Part shown: one piece after another, positions 25,400 to 35,878 of the stretch
How the letters are laid out: each line of letters begins with the position of its first letter
Numbering within the stretch: position 1 is the first letter of the stretch
Assembly (NCBI RefSeq): GCF_020176955.2
Contig: NZ_JAIUCZ020000001.1
Location: forward strand, 682,001-746,000
DNA length: 64,000 nucleotides
Direction of reading: 5' to 3'
DNA from: Nocardia sp. alder85J
Lineage (GTDB): Bacteria > Actinomycetota > Actinomycetes > Mycobacteriales > Mycobacteriaceae
Notes under the pieces: generated by a model
What the model saw: only the letters and a program-made list of their open reading frames with translations
What the model was told of the DNA's origin: nothing
Database searches by the model: none
Position numbers and translations under genes: made by a program

Positions 25400-26074
25400 T
25401 TCGTGCCGAGGGCCCGCACCCGCCGAGGGGCGAGTGCGGGATCCTTGCCGCCCCACGGTTTTCGCGGCGGAACCGGCCGTGCGACGCTGCGCGGCCGGAG
25501 CACGGGCGGGACCGGTGGGACGAGAGTGGCCGGCCGGGCGTGGAGCGCGGCCACCCACGGGCCTACTGCCGTCGGTGCGGGCCGGGCCGCGGTGGATGGT
25601 CGCTCGAACCTGCTCGTGCTCGGCCTCGATGCCGATGACGCCTGCGTGCTGTCCGGTGCGGATTGCGCACGCTTGTGCATTATATGCCAATTACGCTAGA
25701 AGGTGACGGCCGTCACTGTCAACGGCTGCGACCGCAGATGGCACATCCAGGTCCGCGGCGCGATCGGACGGCATCGCCGCGGGTGGTGAGGCGGGATATC
25801 GCCGGCAGCGACTTGAGTCACCGCTCGCACGGGCCTACTATGTTCGTATAGCAACCATTTGTACGCATAGCGCACAATATTGCGCGCATCGCCGATCGTG
25901 ACCGTCCGGGACATCCGGGCCGCGATCGTGGCGCGTGCTCCGGACCGCGGGCGTCGTCCGCGACCGCCGGCCCGGCCGCCGGTTCGAGGCACCGAATCCG
26001 ACTGGGAAGCAGTCGGATTCGACAGCCACCGCATCCGGCGGGCAGGGATTTCGAGTGAGGAACGAGGGAACGAC
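25400..26074. promoter_or_regulatory. 675 bp non-coding region in front of the pca operon
   Basis: No convincing gene is present. The left half is GC-rich without coding character. From about 25660 the sequence becomes AT-richer and holds a perfect 12 bp palindrome TGACGGCCGTCA (25704-25715), two related blocks CGTATAGC (25845-25852) and CGCATAGC (25864-25871) 19 bp apart, and GCGCA-N6-TGCGC (25870-25885). Spaced repeats of this kind are typical of IclR-family PcaR/PcaU binding regions, so this is probably the pca promoter. Confidence 0.5.
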
Positions 26075-26920
26075 GTGGCCAGGATTACGTCCTTGGCGAA
26101 GGCGGTGGCCGAACTGGTGCACGACGGCGACACCGTCGCGCTGGAGGGTTTCACCCATCTGATCCCGGTGGCCGCCGGGCAGGAGATCATCCGGCAGCGC
26201 CGACGGGACCTGACGCTGGTGCGGATGACCCCCGACATCGTCTACGACCAGATGATCGGCGCCGGATGCGCCCGCAAGCTGATCTTCTCCTGGGGCGGCA
26301 ACCCGGGTGTCGGCTCGCTGCACCGGTTCCGGGACGCGGTCCAGCACGCCTGGCCGGCGCCGCTGGAGATCGAGGAGCACAGCCACGCCGGCATGGCCAA
26401 CCGCTACGTCGCCGGCGCCTCCGGGCTGCCGTTCGCGGTACTGCGCGGGTACGTCGGCACCGATCTGCCCACGGTCACCGACACCGTCAAGCCGATCACC
26501 TGCCCGTTCACCGGCGAGGAGCTCATGGCGGTCCCGGCGCTGAATCCGGACGTCTCGATCATCCACGCCCAGCGTGCCGACCGGAAGGGCAATGTGCAGC
26601 TCTGGGGCCTGCTCGGGGTGCAGAAGGAGGCCGTGCTGGCCGCCCGGCGCAGCCTGGTCACCGTCGAGGAGATCGTGGACGAACTGACACCGGTGCCCGG
26701 CGGCATCGTGCTGCCGTCCTGGGCGGTCACAGCCGTGGCCGCGGTATCCGGTGGCGCGCACCCCTCCTACGCGCAGGGCTATTCCGAGCGCGACAACGCC
26801 TACTACTCCGCCTGGGATCCGATCGGCCGCGACCGCGAGGAGTTCACCCGCTGGCTCGACGAGCACGTCCACGCTCCGTCCGGGCAGACCACAGCCGAGC
26901 GGATCGGAGTCCAGCCGTGA
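26075..26920 (+). CDS. pcaI: 3-oxoadipate CoA-transferase, subunit A
   Basis: A 281-residue family I CoA-transferase alpha subunit. The N-terminus reads ITSLAKAVAELVHDGDTVAL, with FSWGGNPGVGS and EEHSHAGMANRYVAGASGLPF as family blocks. GTG 26075 has GAGGGAA upstream and gives the conserved ARITSLA start. It moves CoA from succinyl-CoA to beta-ketoadipate together with the next gene. Assignment to beta-ketoadipate comes from the operon context; the subfamily also includes glutaconate-like transferases. Confidence 0.88.
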   Translation: MARITSLAKAVAELVHDGDTVALEGFTHLIPVAAGQEIIRQRRRDLTLVRMTPDIVYDQMIGAGCARKLIFSWGGNPGVGSLHRFRDAVQHAWPAPLEIEEHSHAGMANRYVAGASGLPFAVLRGYVGTDLPTVTDTVKPITCPFTGEELMAVPALNPDVSIIHAQRADRKGNVQLWGLLGVQKEAVLAARRSLVTVEEIVDELTPVPGGIVLPSWAVTAVAAVSGGAHPSYAQGYSERDNAYYSAWDPIGRDREEFTRWLDEHVHAPSGQTTAERIGVQP

Positions 26921-27689
26921 CCACCGTGGAGAACGCCGTGACCGACCAGCAGTACACCTCCGACGAGATGATGACCGTCGCCGCCGCCCGCGCGCTGCGC
27001 GACGGGCAGCGCTGCTTCGTCGGCATCGGATTGCCTTCCACCGCGGCCAATCTGGCCCGCACCACGCACGCCCCGGACCTGGTGCTGATCTACGAATCCG
27101 GCACCCTCGGCTCGAAACCGGACCGGCTGCCCGCCTCCATCGGCGACGGCGTGCTGGCCGAGACCGCCGACGCCGTGATCAGCGTGCCGGAGGTGTTCAA
27201 CTACTGGTTGCAACCCGGCCGCATCGACGTCGGCTTCCTCGGCGCCGCGCAGATCGACATGTTCGGCAACATCAACACCACCGTCATCGGCGGCGATTAC
27301 GCGCATCCGAAGGTGCGGCTGCCGGGCGCCGGCGGCGCGCCGGAGATCGCGGCCTCCTGCGGCGAGGTGTTCGTCGTGGTCCGGCAGTCGCACCGGACGT
27401 TCGTCGACCGGGTCGACTTCGTGACCTCGCTGGGCCACGGCCGCGGCAACGGCGAGCGCGCCCGGCTGGGTCTGCGCGGCGCGGGCCCGACCCTGGTCAT
27501 CACCGATCTCGGCGTGATGCGGCCGGACGAGCGCGGTGAACTCATCCTGCACGCCGTGCACCCCGGCGTCACCGTGGACCAGGTCCGCGCGGCCACCGGC
27601 TGGGAGCTGAAGGTCGCCGCCGACCTGGCCGACAGCGATGCCCCGACCGCCGCCGAACTGACCACCCTGCGCGCATTGAAGGCCAGATC

Positions 27690-27693
<4 letters not shown>
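26917..27693 (+). CDS. pcaJ: 3-oxoadipate CoA-transferase, subunit B
   Basis: A 258-residue beta subunit. The catalytic glutamate lies in LVLIYESGTLGSKP, and QIDMFGNINTTVIGGDY is a typical family block. The GTG start at 26917 overlaps the pcaI stop (GTGA) behind GGAG. It forms the active transferase with PcaI. Confidence 0.9.
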
Positions 27694-28864
<1,171 letters not shown>

Positions 28865-28868
<4 letters not shown>

Positions 28869-29605
28869 GCGACAACCTGATCGCGGCGGACGAGCTGATC
28901 GTCCCCGGATACCGACCGGATTCGCCGGAAACCCATCCGCCGCTGGACTTTCCGGGCTACAAGTCGACGGCGCTGCGGCATCCGAAGCAACCGCTGCGGC
29001 TGCTGCCGGCCGGCCTCACCGAGATCACCGGGCCGGTGCTGGGCGGCGATCTGGTCCGGCCGGACGACCACGACCTGACCTTCCAGCACCGCGGCGACCC
29101 GATCGGGCAGAAGATCATCGTGTTCGGCCGGCTGCTCGACAGCGACGGCCGCCCGATCCCGGACTCGCTGATCGAGATCTGGCAGGCCAACGCCGCCGGC
29201 CGCTACCGGCACATCGGCGATCGCTGGGACGCGCCGCTGGACCCGAACTTCGACGGTGTCGGGCGCACCCTCACCGACAAACAGGGCCGCTACGAATTCG
29301 TCTCGATCAAGCCCGGCGCCTATCCGTGGGGCAACCACCACAACGCCTGGCGTCCGGCGCACATCCACTTCTCGGTCTTCGGCCGCGCGTTCCCGCAGCG
29401 GCTGGTGACCCAGATGTACTTCCCCGACGATCCGCTGTTCTCCCAGGACCCGATCTTCAATTCGATCCCCGAGGCCGCCCGGCCCCGGCTGATCTCGCGG
29501 TTCAGCCTGGACCGCACGAAACCGAACTGGGCCCTGGCCTTCGAATTCGACATCGTGCTGCGCGGCCGTGCCGCCACCCCGTTCGAGGAGCCGCACCATG
29601 ACTGA
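28865..29605 (+). CDS. pcaH: Protocatechuate 3,4-dioxygenase, beta subunit
   Basis: A 246-residue intradiol dioxygenase subunit carrying the Fe(III) site: Tyr114 (GRYRH), Tyr153 (GAYPWG), His167 and His169 (AHIHFS). It opens the protocatechuate ring between the hydroxyls to 3-carboxymuconate. GTG 28865 overlaps the pcaF stop and follows GGAGG. Confidence 0.95.
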
Positions 29606-30155
29606 GCAGTTGGCGACGACGCCGTCGCAGACCGTCGGCCCCTACCTGCACATCGGCCTGGACTGGTCCGACTACGGCAGGCATGTGGTGCCCGCAGGCA
29701 CCCCCGGTGCGTTCTGGATCCGTGGTGAGGTGTTCGACGGTGCGGGACAACGTATTCCGGATGCCATGATCGAAACCTGGCAGGCCGGCCCGGACGGGCG
29801 TTTCGACCATCCCGACGACCCGCGCGGCCGGGTGTACGGCTTCCGGGGTTTCGGCCGCAGTGACACCCGGCTCGGTGAATACGCCATCCACACCGTGCAT
29901 CCGGGACCGGTGCCCGGCCCGCAGGGCGCGCAGGCGCCGCATCTGGACGTCTCGGTGTTCGCCCGGGGTATGCTGCACCGGGTGGTGACCCGCCTGTACT
30001 TCCCTGAGAACGTCGCCGCCAACGCGGTCGACCCGGTGCTGAGTGCGGTTCCCGCGCAACGGCGTTCGACACTGGTCGCGACGGCCGAGCCGGGCGGCTA
30101 CCGGTTCGACGTGTACCTCCAGGGCGAGGGCGAGACGGTCTTCTTCGATGTCTGA
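29598..30155 (+). CDS. pcaG: Protocatechuate 3,4-dioxygenase, alpha subunit
   Basis: A 185-residue partner of PcaH with the same fold but without the iron ligands. SQTVGPYLHIGL, DAMIETWQAGPDGRF and RGMLHRVVTRLYF are family blocks. ATG 29598 overlaps the pcaH stop by 8 nt, ensuring equal synthesis of the two subunits. Confidence 0.94.
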   Translation: MTEQLATTPSQTVGPYLHIGLDWSDYGRHVVPAGTPGAFWIRGEVFDGAGQRIPDAMIETWQAGPDGRFDHPDDPRGRVYGFRGFGRSDTRLGEYAIHTVHPGPVPGPQGAQAPHLDVSVFARGMLHRVVTRLYFPENVAANAVDPVLSAVPAQRRSTLVATAEPGGYRFDVYLQGEGETVFFDV

Positions 30156-31539
30156 TCCCGCGGCGGGAGATCCGGGCCTGTTCGACGGCATCCTCGCCGC
30201 CGGGCCGGTCGCCGCCATGGTCGGCGACCGGGCCTGGGTGCAGGCCATGCTCGACTTCGAGGGCGCACTCGCCCGCGCCGAGGCCGACACCGGGCTGATC
30301 CCCGCCGGGGCCGCTACGGCCATCGAAAGCGAATGCCGCGCAGCGTATTACGATCCGGCCGCACTGGGCGCGGCGGCGGTGGGGATCGGCAATCCCGCCG
30401 GACCGCTGGTCGGCGCGCTCACCGCGCGCGTGGCCGGGGACGCCGCCGGTTACGTGCACCTCGGCGCCACCAGTCAGGACGTCGTCGACACCGCCGCGAT
30501 GCTGGTGACCGCCCGCGCGCTGGCCGCCCTCGACGCCGAGTTGCGGGCGGTGGCCGCGCGACTGGCCGAACTGGCCGAAACACATACCGATACCGTGCTG
30601 GCCGGGCGCAGCCTGTTGCAACAGGCCACGCCGATCACCTTCGGGTTCGCCGCCGCCGGCTGGCTCGGCGGTGTGCTCGCCGCGCGGGAGCGGCTGGCCG
30701 CGGTGCGTGCGCAGCGCCTCGCCGTGCAGTTCGGTGGTGCGGTCGGCACGCTGGCGGCCCTGGGCGACAACGGAATCGACGTCCTGGAGCGGCTGGCGGG
30801 CGGGCTCGGCCTGGCCGTGCCGCTGCTGCCCTGGCACACCGAGCGCAGCCGGATCACCGAGGTCGCCGCCGCGCTGGGGCAGACCTGCGGCGCCGTCGCG
30901 AAGATCGCCCGCGACCTCACCCTGCTGGCGCAGACCGAGGTGGCGGAGATCGCCGAGGAGGGGCCGCCGGGCAGCGGCGGCTCGTCGACCATGCCACACA
31001 AGCGCAATCCGGTGGCGGCGGTGCTCGCCGCGGCCGCGGCCGCGCAGGCGCCCGGCCTGGTCGCGGATCTGCTCGCCGCCGCGGCCCACGATCATCAGCG
31101 GGCCGCCGGATCCTGGCACGCGGAGTGGCGGCCGTATCGGGAGTTGTTGCGCACCACCGGTTCTGCCGTTCACTGGCTGCGCATCGCGCTGGATCGCCTG
31201 CGGGCCGACCCGGTTCGCATGCGCGCCAACCTCGATCGCACCGGTGGCCTGCTGCTGGCGGAGAACGTGTCCGTCGAGTTGCTGGCGGCCTCCGGTGGCG
31301 CGCTCGGGCGGCAGCAGGCCGGAGCAGCGGTCACCGCGTGCTGCCGCGCCGCGCTGAGCGGGGCCGGCGAACTGGCAGAGTTGCTGGCCGCGGACGCCAC
31401 GATCGGAAAGTATCTGAGCCGCAGCCGGATCGACGAACTGCTGGACCCGGCCGGCTATCTCGGCTCGGCCCGGGAGTTCGTCACCCGCACGGTGCTGCGG
31501 TGGCACGAGGTCCGCGATGCGGGAGAGGACGTGGGGTGA
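30148..31539 (+). CDS. pcaB: 3-carboxy-cis,cis-muconate cycloisomerase
   Basis: A 463-residue member of the fumarase/aspartase superfamily that lactonises carboxymuconate to gamma-carboxymuconolactone. The signature loop GSSTMPHKRNP and the block YVHLGATSQDVVDTA are clear. ATG 30148 overlaps the pcaG stop by 8 nt. Confidence 0.94.
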   Translation: MSDPAAGDPGLFDGILAAGPVAAMVGDRAWVQAMLDFEGALARAEADTGLIPAGAATAIESECRAAYYDPAALGAAAVGIGNPAGPLVGALTARVAGDAAGYVHLGATSQDVVDTAAMLVTARALAALDAELRAVAARLAELAETHTDTVLAGRSLLQQATPITFGFAAAGWLGGVLAARERLAAVRAQRLAVQFGGAVGTLAALGDNGIDVLERLAGGLGLAVPLLPWHTERSRITEVAAALGQTCGAVAKIARDLTLLAQTEVAEIAEEGPPGSGGSSTMPHKRNPVAAVLAAAAAAQAPGLVADLLAAAAHDHQRAAGSWHAEWRPYRELLRTTGSAVHWLRIALDRLRADPVRMRANLDRTGGLLLAENVSVELLAASGGALGRQQAGAAVTACCRAALSGAGELAELLAADATIGKYLSRSRIDELLDPAGYLGSAREFVTRTVLRWHEVRDAGEDVG

Positions 31540-32315
31540 TGACCGGTATTGCCGTGAACCATGTGGTGGACGGTCCGGAAGACGGTGTGCCCGTGCTGTT
31601 GTCGGGTTCGCTGGGCAGCGATCTGCGGATGTGGGAGCCGCAGGTCGCGGCCCTGGCCGCCGCCGGCTACCGGGTGGTGCGCTACGACCATCGGGGGCAC
31701 GGGAATTCGCCGGTCCCGCCCGGGCCGTACACGCTGGCCGACCTCGGCGCCGACGCGGTCGCCCTGCTCGACGAGCTGGGCCTGGACAGCGCGCACGTGG
31801 TCGGGCTGTCACTGGGCGGCATGGTCGGCATGTGGCTGGGTGAGCATGCGCCGCAGCGGATCCGGACCCTGACCCTGTGCTGCACCTCCGCCCGGCTGGG
31901 TCCGCCGGAGAGCTGGACCGCCCGCGCGGCGACCGTGCGCGCCGAGGGCATGGCCGCGATCACCGAGGCGGTGGTGCTGCGCTGGTTCACCGCGCCGTGG
32001 CGGGCCGCCCACCCGGAGCGCATCGCCGCGTTCGAGCAGATGGTGGCCGCGACCCCCGCCGAGGGATATGCCGCCTGCTGCGCCGCGATCGCGGCCATGG
32101 ACATCGCGCGCGGCCTGCCCGGCATCACCGCACCCACCCTGGTGATCTCCGCCGCCGAGGATCCGGCCACCCCGCCGGAGCACGGCCGCCGGATCGCCGC
32201 GGACATCCCGCGCGCGCGGTTCGACATCGTCTCGCCGGGAGCGCATCTGGCCACCGCCGAGGCGGTGGACGCCATCAGCGACCTGATCATCGGCCACCTG
32301 AAGGAGAATTCGTGA
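31539..32315 (+). CDS. pcaD: 3-oxoadipate enol-lactonase
   Basis: A 258-residue alpha/beta hydrolase. The nucleophile elbow GLSLGG and the C-terminal His in SPGAHLATAE mark the catalytic triad. It hydrolyses beta-ketoadipate enol-lactone. It is separate from pcaC here, whereas many actinobacteria carry a pcaL fusion of the two. The start overlaps the pcaB stop by one base (TGATG). Confidence 0.92.
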   Translation: MTGIAVNHVVDGPEDGVPVLLSGSLGSDLRMWEPQVAALAAAGYRVVRYDHRGHGNSPVPPGPYTLADLGADAVALLDELGLDSAHVVGLSLGGMVGMWLGEHAPQRIRTLTLCCTSARLGPPESWTARAATVRAEGMAAITEAVVLRWFTAPWRAAHPERIAAFEQMVAATPAEGYAACCAAIAAMDIARGLPGITAPTLVISAAEDPATPPEHGRRIAADIPRARFDIVSPGAHLATAEAVDAISDLIIGHLKENS

Positions 32316-32749
32316 GCAGCGCGGACGAGGGCATGCGGGTGCGGCGCGAGGTGCTCGGCAGCGCGCACGTCGATCGGGCGGTGGCCCGTACCACCGAATT
32401 CACCCGGCCGTTCCAGGAGTACATCACCGAATCGGTGTGGGGTTCGATCTGGACCCGGGACGGCCTGGATCGCCGCACCCGCAGTTGCGTTACCCTGGCG
32501 GTGCTCACCGCTCTCGGGCGGCACGAGGAGATCGGGATGCACGTGCGCGCGGCGGTGCACAACGGACTGACCGCCGCGGAGATCGCCGAGGTGCTGCTGC
32601 ACACGGGGGCCTACGCGGGCGTGCCGGCGGCCAACGCCGCGTTCGCGATCGGCCAGCAGGTGCTGGCCGAACTGGGCGACGAGGCCGCACGCATACGTCC
32701 GGCCGAGGAGGACGAGGATGAGCAGCACCGAGCCGGACAGCACGATTGA
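32312..32749 (+). CDS. pcaC: 4-carboxymuconolactone decarboxylase
   Basis: A 145-residue AhpD-like helical decarboxylase. Blocks FQEYITESVWGSIWTRDGLD, TRSCVTLAVLTALGRHEE and GLTAAEIAEVLLHTGAYAG are typical. GTG 32312 overlaps the pcaD stop behind AAGGAG. Its 3-prime end overlaps the regulator gene by 32 nt. Confidence 0.93.
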   Translation: MSSADEGMRVRREVLGSAHVDRAVARTTEFTRPFQEYITESVWGSIWTRDGLDRRTRSCVTLAVLTALGRHEEIGMHVRAAVHNGLTAAEIAEVLLHTGAYAGVPAANAAFAIGQQVLAELGDEAARIRPAEEDEDEQHRAGQHD

Positions 32750-33539
32750 CGACGGCGGCCGCGGCGCGCACTACGTGCAGTCGCTCGAGCGTGGCCTTGC
32801 CGTCATCCGCGCGTTCGACGCCGACCACCCCGACCTGACCCTGTCGGATGTGGCCCGCCTGACCGGTCTCACCCGCGCCGCCGCGCGCCGATTCCTGTTG
32901 ACGCTCACCGATCTCGGCTATGTCCGCACCGACGGCAAACGGTTCTCGCTCACCGCGAAGGTGCTGGAACTGGGCTATTCGTACCTGTCGAGCATGACCC
33001 TGCCGGAAGTGGCCCAGCCACATCTGGAACGACTGTCGGCCGCGGTCCGCGAATCGAGTTCGGTCTCGGTGCTCGACGGCCCCGACGTGGTGTATGTGGC
33101 CCGGGTGGCGGTGTCGCGGATCATGACCGTCAGCATCAACATCGGCACCCGCTTCCCGGCCTACGCCACCTCGATGGGTCATGTGCTGCTGGCGGGCCTG
33201 ACCCCGCGGCAACTCGACGACTACCTGGCGGATACCCGCCTCATCGGCCTGACCTCCAACACCGTCACCGAACCGGCGCAGCTGCGCGGCGAACTGGAAA
33301 AGGTTCGTGCCCAGGGCTATTCGCTGGTCGATCAGGAGTTGGAGGCCGGCCTGCGCTCGGTGGCGGCCCCGGTGCACGACAGCGCGGGCGCGGTGGTCGC
33401 CGCGATCAACATCTCCACCCACGCCTCCCGCCGCGGCCTCGAGGAGATCCACGGCGATCTGCTCCCGCACCTGCGGATCGCCGCCCGGGGCATCGAAGCG
33501 GACATGGCCGCGGCCCGGCGGGTCACCCGGCTCGGCTGA
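32718..33539 (+). CDS. pcaR: IclR family regulator of the pca operon (PcaR type)
   Basis: A 273-residue regulator with an N-terminal winged helix (LTLSDVARLTGLTRAAARRF) and an IclR effector domain (SSVSVLDGPDVVYVARV, PAYATSMGHVLLAGL, YSLVDQELEAGLRSVAAPV) matching PcaR/PobR proteins, which sense beta-ketoadipate or protocatechuate. ATG 32718 follows GAGGAGGACGAGG and starts inside pcaC. Being the last gene of the operon it is co-transcribed with its targets, giving feedback. Its sites are expected in 25660-25890. Confidence 0.9.
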   Translation: MSSTEPDSTIDDGGRGAHYVQSLERGLAVIRAFDADHPDLTLSDVARLTGLTRAAARRFLLTLTDLGYVRTDGKRFSLTAKVLELGYSYLSSMTLPEVAQPHLERLSAAVRESSSVSVLDGPDVVYVARVAVSRIMTVSINIGTRFPAYATSMGHVLLAGLTPRQLDDYLADTRLIGLTSNTVTEPAQLRGELEKVRAQGYSLVDQELEAGLRSVAAPVHDSAGAVVAAINISTHASRRGLEEIHGDLLPHLRIAARGIEADMAAARRVTRLG

Positions 33540-33548
33540 GCGTGCGGC

Positions 33549-34010
33549 TCAGCTGGTCTGCGTGCCCGACCAGCCGAAACTGAACGAGTGCCCCTTCGAC
33601 GTGCACCCGATGGCGCCGCGCCCGCCGCCGTAGCAACTGGCTCCGGCATAGGAGATGGTGCTGTCGTATCCGTTGGCGTCCGAGGGCAACGACAGACTCC
33701 CCGGCTGCCCGTGCTGGACCCACTCCGGGTGCGCGGGCAGGAACGGGATGTCGATGACCAGATCGGTCACGGGAAGAATGTTGTACCACTTGGCGATTCC
33801 CGCCGGGATGTCGCACCCCGCACTGCCGTCGGGGTGTATCGAGCAGTTCGCGCCGCCGGCGCTGAAATAGACGGTGTCGCCCACCAGATACGGCGCCACA
33901 TCGACCTGAAGATCGGCCGCCCGCATCGGCGCCGCCCCGGCCACCGCGCCACCGGCCACCGACAGGCCCGCCGCCGCGACCGCCGCCCCGAGCATGGTTC
34001 GTGCCCGCAT
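33549..34010 (-). CDS. Secreted protein of unknown function
   Basis: A 153-residue protein with a classical Sec signal peptide (MRARTMLGAAVAAAGLSVAG, cleavage probably after VAGAA). The mature part has four cysteines (ANCSIHP, AGCDIPAG, ASCYGG, IGCTSK), likely two disulphides, and Gly/Ser-rich beta-type sequence. ATG 34010 follows AGGAGG. No domain was recognised. It is monocistronic and convergent with pcaR, 9 bp apart. Confidence 0.75.
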   Translation of the reverse strand: MRARTMLGAAVAAAGLSVAGGAVAGAAPMRAADLQVDVAPYLVGDTVYFSAGGANCSIHPDGSAGCDIPAGIAKWYNILPVTDLVIDIPFLPAHPEWVQHGQPGSLSLPSDANGYDSTISYAGASCYGGGRGAIGCTSKGHSFSFGWSGTQTS

Positions 34011-34186
34011 GAACCCTCCTGATCCGCACCGTCCACCTCGGACGGCAAAATCTGAAATAGCCTCTGTCACTTTCGGTTTCGTCAGGTCCCGTCGACCGGG
34101 ACCGACTGGAGGCTACCCCGCCGGCCACCGTCCTACACCGGACATCCCATCATCGGGTGACCGGCGCGGCCGATTTCCGCTCGGGC

Positions 34187-34678
34187 TCAGTTCTGCTGGG
34201 AGGCGGACAGATCCGGTGGCTGCCGCCGTCGCCTGCGCTTGCGATCCTTGTCGGGGAACGGGTCGAGCGAGTCGATGAACAGGTAGAGCAGGATCGCCAC
34301 GATCGCGACCAGGCTGCCCAGGATCAGCGGCCCGGCCACCGCTGCCACGGGCACCGCGACCACCAGCAGCCACCGGTTCCGGACGTGCGGGCGGGCGAGC
34401 ACGACGCTGCCCGCCACGAACAGCACCGCACCGGCCCCCAGCAGCACGAGTGCCGACGTGGTGTGCGAGGTCTCGTGCCAGGCCAGCGGCAGTACCGCGG
34501 TGGTGAGGTGTGCGATCCCGTCCCGATTCTTCAGGTGCCACAGTTCCGTGACGACCGGAATCGCGGCGATCACCACCGCGAGCAGTTGCACGACGAGCCC
34601 GGCCGGCTGCCAGGCCCGCCGATCGGCTACGGGTGCGAGCCGTCCGGGTGAATGTCTCCCGGCCGCATCAGGGTCCAT
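34187..34678 (-). CDS. Small multi-pass membrane protein
   Basis: A 163-residue protein with four hydrophobic segments: AGLVVQLLAVVIAAIPVVTE, TSALVLLGAGAVLFVAGSVV, WLLVVAVPVAAVAGPLILG and LVAIVAILLYLFID. A basic C-terminal tail (KDRKRRRRRQ) should be cytoplasmic. ATG 34678 is chosen because it is the first Met with a compact soluble leader; no ribosome site is clear. No family was recognised. It lies between the secreted protein and the kinase-like gene. Confidence 0.65.
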   Translation of the reverse strand: MDPDAAGRHSPGRLAPVADRRAWQPAGLVVQLLAVVIAAIPVVTELWHLKNRDGIAHLTTAVLPLAWHETSHTTSALVLLGAGAVLFVAGSVVLARPHVRNRWLLVVAVPVAAVAGPLILGSLVAIVAILLYLFIDSLDPFPDKDRKRRRRRQPPDLSASQQN

Positions 34679-34730
34679 GCCGGCGAGGATAAACCGCGAA
34701 GTGTGAGCAAAGCATTGACTTCGTGGCCCG

Positions 34731-35615
34731 TCATACCGGGCGACCACCGTTCGCGACCGCGGGTACGGCGCCGTCCGGGTCGTACAGGGTGCCGGACCGG
34801 TACCGGGTGGTGAAATTGCCGACGGCGTGCCGGAACAGGCGCTGGTCGCCGACGAGCACCGCGGCGGCGGCCAATTGGAGCGTGAAGCCCGCGCGGTGCC
34901 GCAGCGCGCGCTCGATCAGGCCCTCCTCCCGGGCGACGGCGGATACCGCGCCGGCGCCGTAGAAGCTGATCAGCGCGGCGACATCGATGGCCGGATCGCC
35001 GAGGCAACTGTGGTCGAAGTCGATCAGCGAGCGGACCTCCCGGCTCCGCCACAGGATGTTGTGCGGCCCGAAATCGCCGTGCACGAAGCCGATCGGCGCA
35101 TCCCGCTCCACCGCGAGGATGTCCCGCATCACCGTGTCGGCCGCGGCGGCGCTGTCGGCCGGGAGGTGGGGCAGCACCGAATCGGTGACGATACCGGGCC
35201 AGTCCTCGCCGCCGCACCAACTGCGCGGGGGTGGCAGGGGAGTCTCGGACGCCGCCGGGCGGATCGCGTGCAGATCGCGCAGCAGCCCACCCAATTCGTC
35301 CGCGACGGTGGACCATTCGGGTTGCGGCCGCTCGTCGCCGGGCACCCGGGTGACCAGCATCGCCGAGTGTTTCGCGGTGTCGATCACGCCGGACAGCGGC
35401 CGCGGATGTTCGACGGGTAGTCGTAACGCGGTCACCGCGGTCAGGGTGGCGAGTTCGCGGGCCAGGCGGTGTGGCTGCGGGCCGTGGCAGGAGATCCGCG
35501 CGACGGCGGAGTCGGTCACCACCACATGGTGGAAGCAGCCCTTGTGGATGGTGGCCCACTGCCATTCGTGCTCGGGTGCGACATCGGTGAGCCAGGTGAG
35601 CAATTCGGTCTGCAT
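34731..35615 (-). CDS. Aminoglycoside phosphotransferase-like kinase
   Basis: A 294-residue protein-kinase-fold phosphotransferase (APH/ChoK family). The catalytic loop is FVHGDFGPHN (His179, Asp181, Asn186), and the metal-binding motif is LIDFDHSCLGDPAIDVA (Asp199). Relatives phosphorylate aminoglycosides, homoserine, choline or other small alcohols, so resistance cannot be claimed. ATG 35615 gives the normal length. It is divergent from the conservon, whose promoter lies in the intervening 263 bp. Confidence 0.82.
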   Translation of the reverse strand: MQTELLTWLTDVAPEHEWQWATIHKGCFHHVVVTDSAVARISCHGPQPHRLARELATLTAVTALRLPVEHPRPLSGVIDTAKHSAMLVTRVPGDERPQPEWSTVADELGGLLRDLHAIRPAASETPLPPPRSWCGGEDWPGIVTDSVLPHLPADSAAAADTVMRDILAVERDAPIGFVHGDFGPHNILWRSREVRSLIDFDHSCLGDPAIDVAALISFYGAGAVSAVAREEGLIERALRHRAGFTLQLAAAAVLVGDQRLFRHAVGNFTTRYRSGTLYDPDGAVPAVANGGRPV

Positions 35616-35767
35616 CAGGCGCGGCCACCCGTGTGGCGGCCGGAAAGTACGTACACGCTTACCGATTATGGTCTGTCGGGACATCGTTCGATCCCGCACG
35701 GCCCCCTCCGGTCCGGCATCCGGCGGGCAATCGGCAACCGCGCTGGTGCCGGTATATCTACAGCCCA

Positions 35768-35796
35768 TTGACAGCTCGGCAGCGTGTCGTTAATGT
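35768..35796 (+). promoter_or_regulatory. Near-consensus housekeeping promoter of the conservon
   Basis: TTGACA (35768-35773), a 17 bp spacer and TAATGT (35791-35796) form an excellent SigA/HrdB-type promoter 83 bp upstream of the GTG at 35879. It is the closest match to consensus noticed in the window. Confidence 0.7.
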
Positions 35797-35878
35797 GACA
35801 ACCCGCCAATGCAGGACCTATTCGGCAGTTGATGTTGTTCGTTGGTAACACCTATCGCGGAATGTTTGGAGAGCGGCC

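Noticed and set aside
25403..25699. 98-codon frame in the pca upstream gap
   Set aside because: Composition is Arg/Gly/Ala-rich with no start signal and no conserved pattern; it looks like random GC-rich sequence.
29320..31812. 830-codon minus-strand frame across pcaG, pcaB and pcaD
   Set aside because: It overlaps three intact pca genes and is Arg/Pro/Gly-rich low-complexity sequence, as expected from antisense of GC-rich genes.
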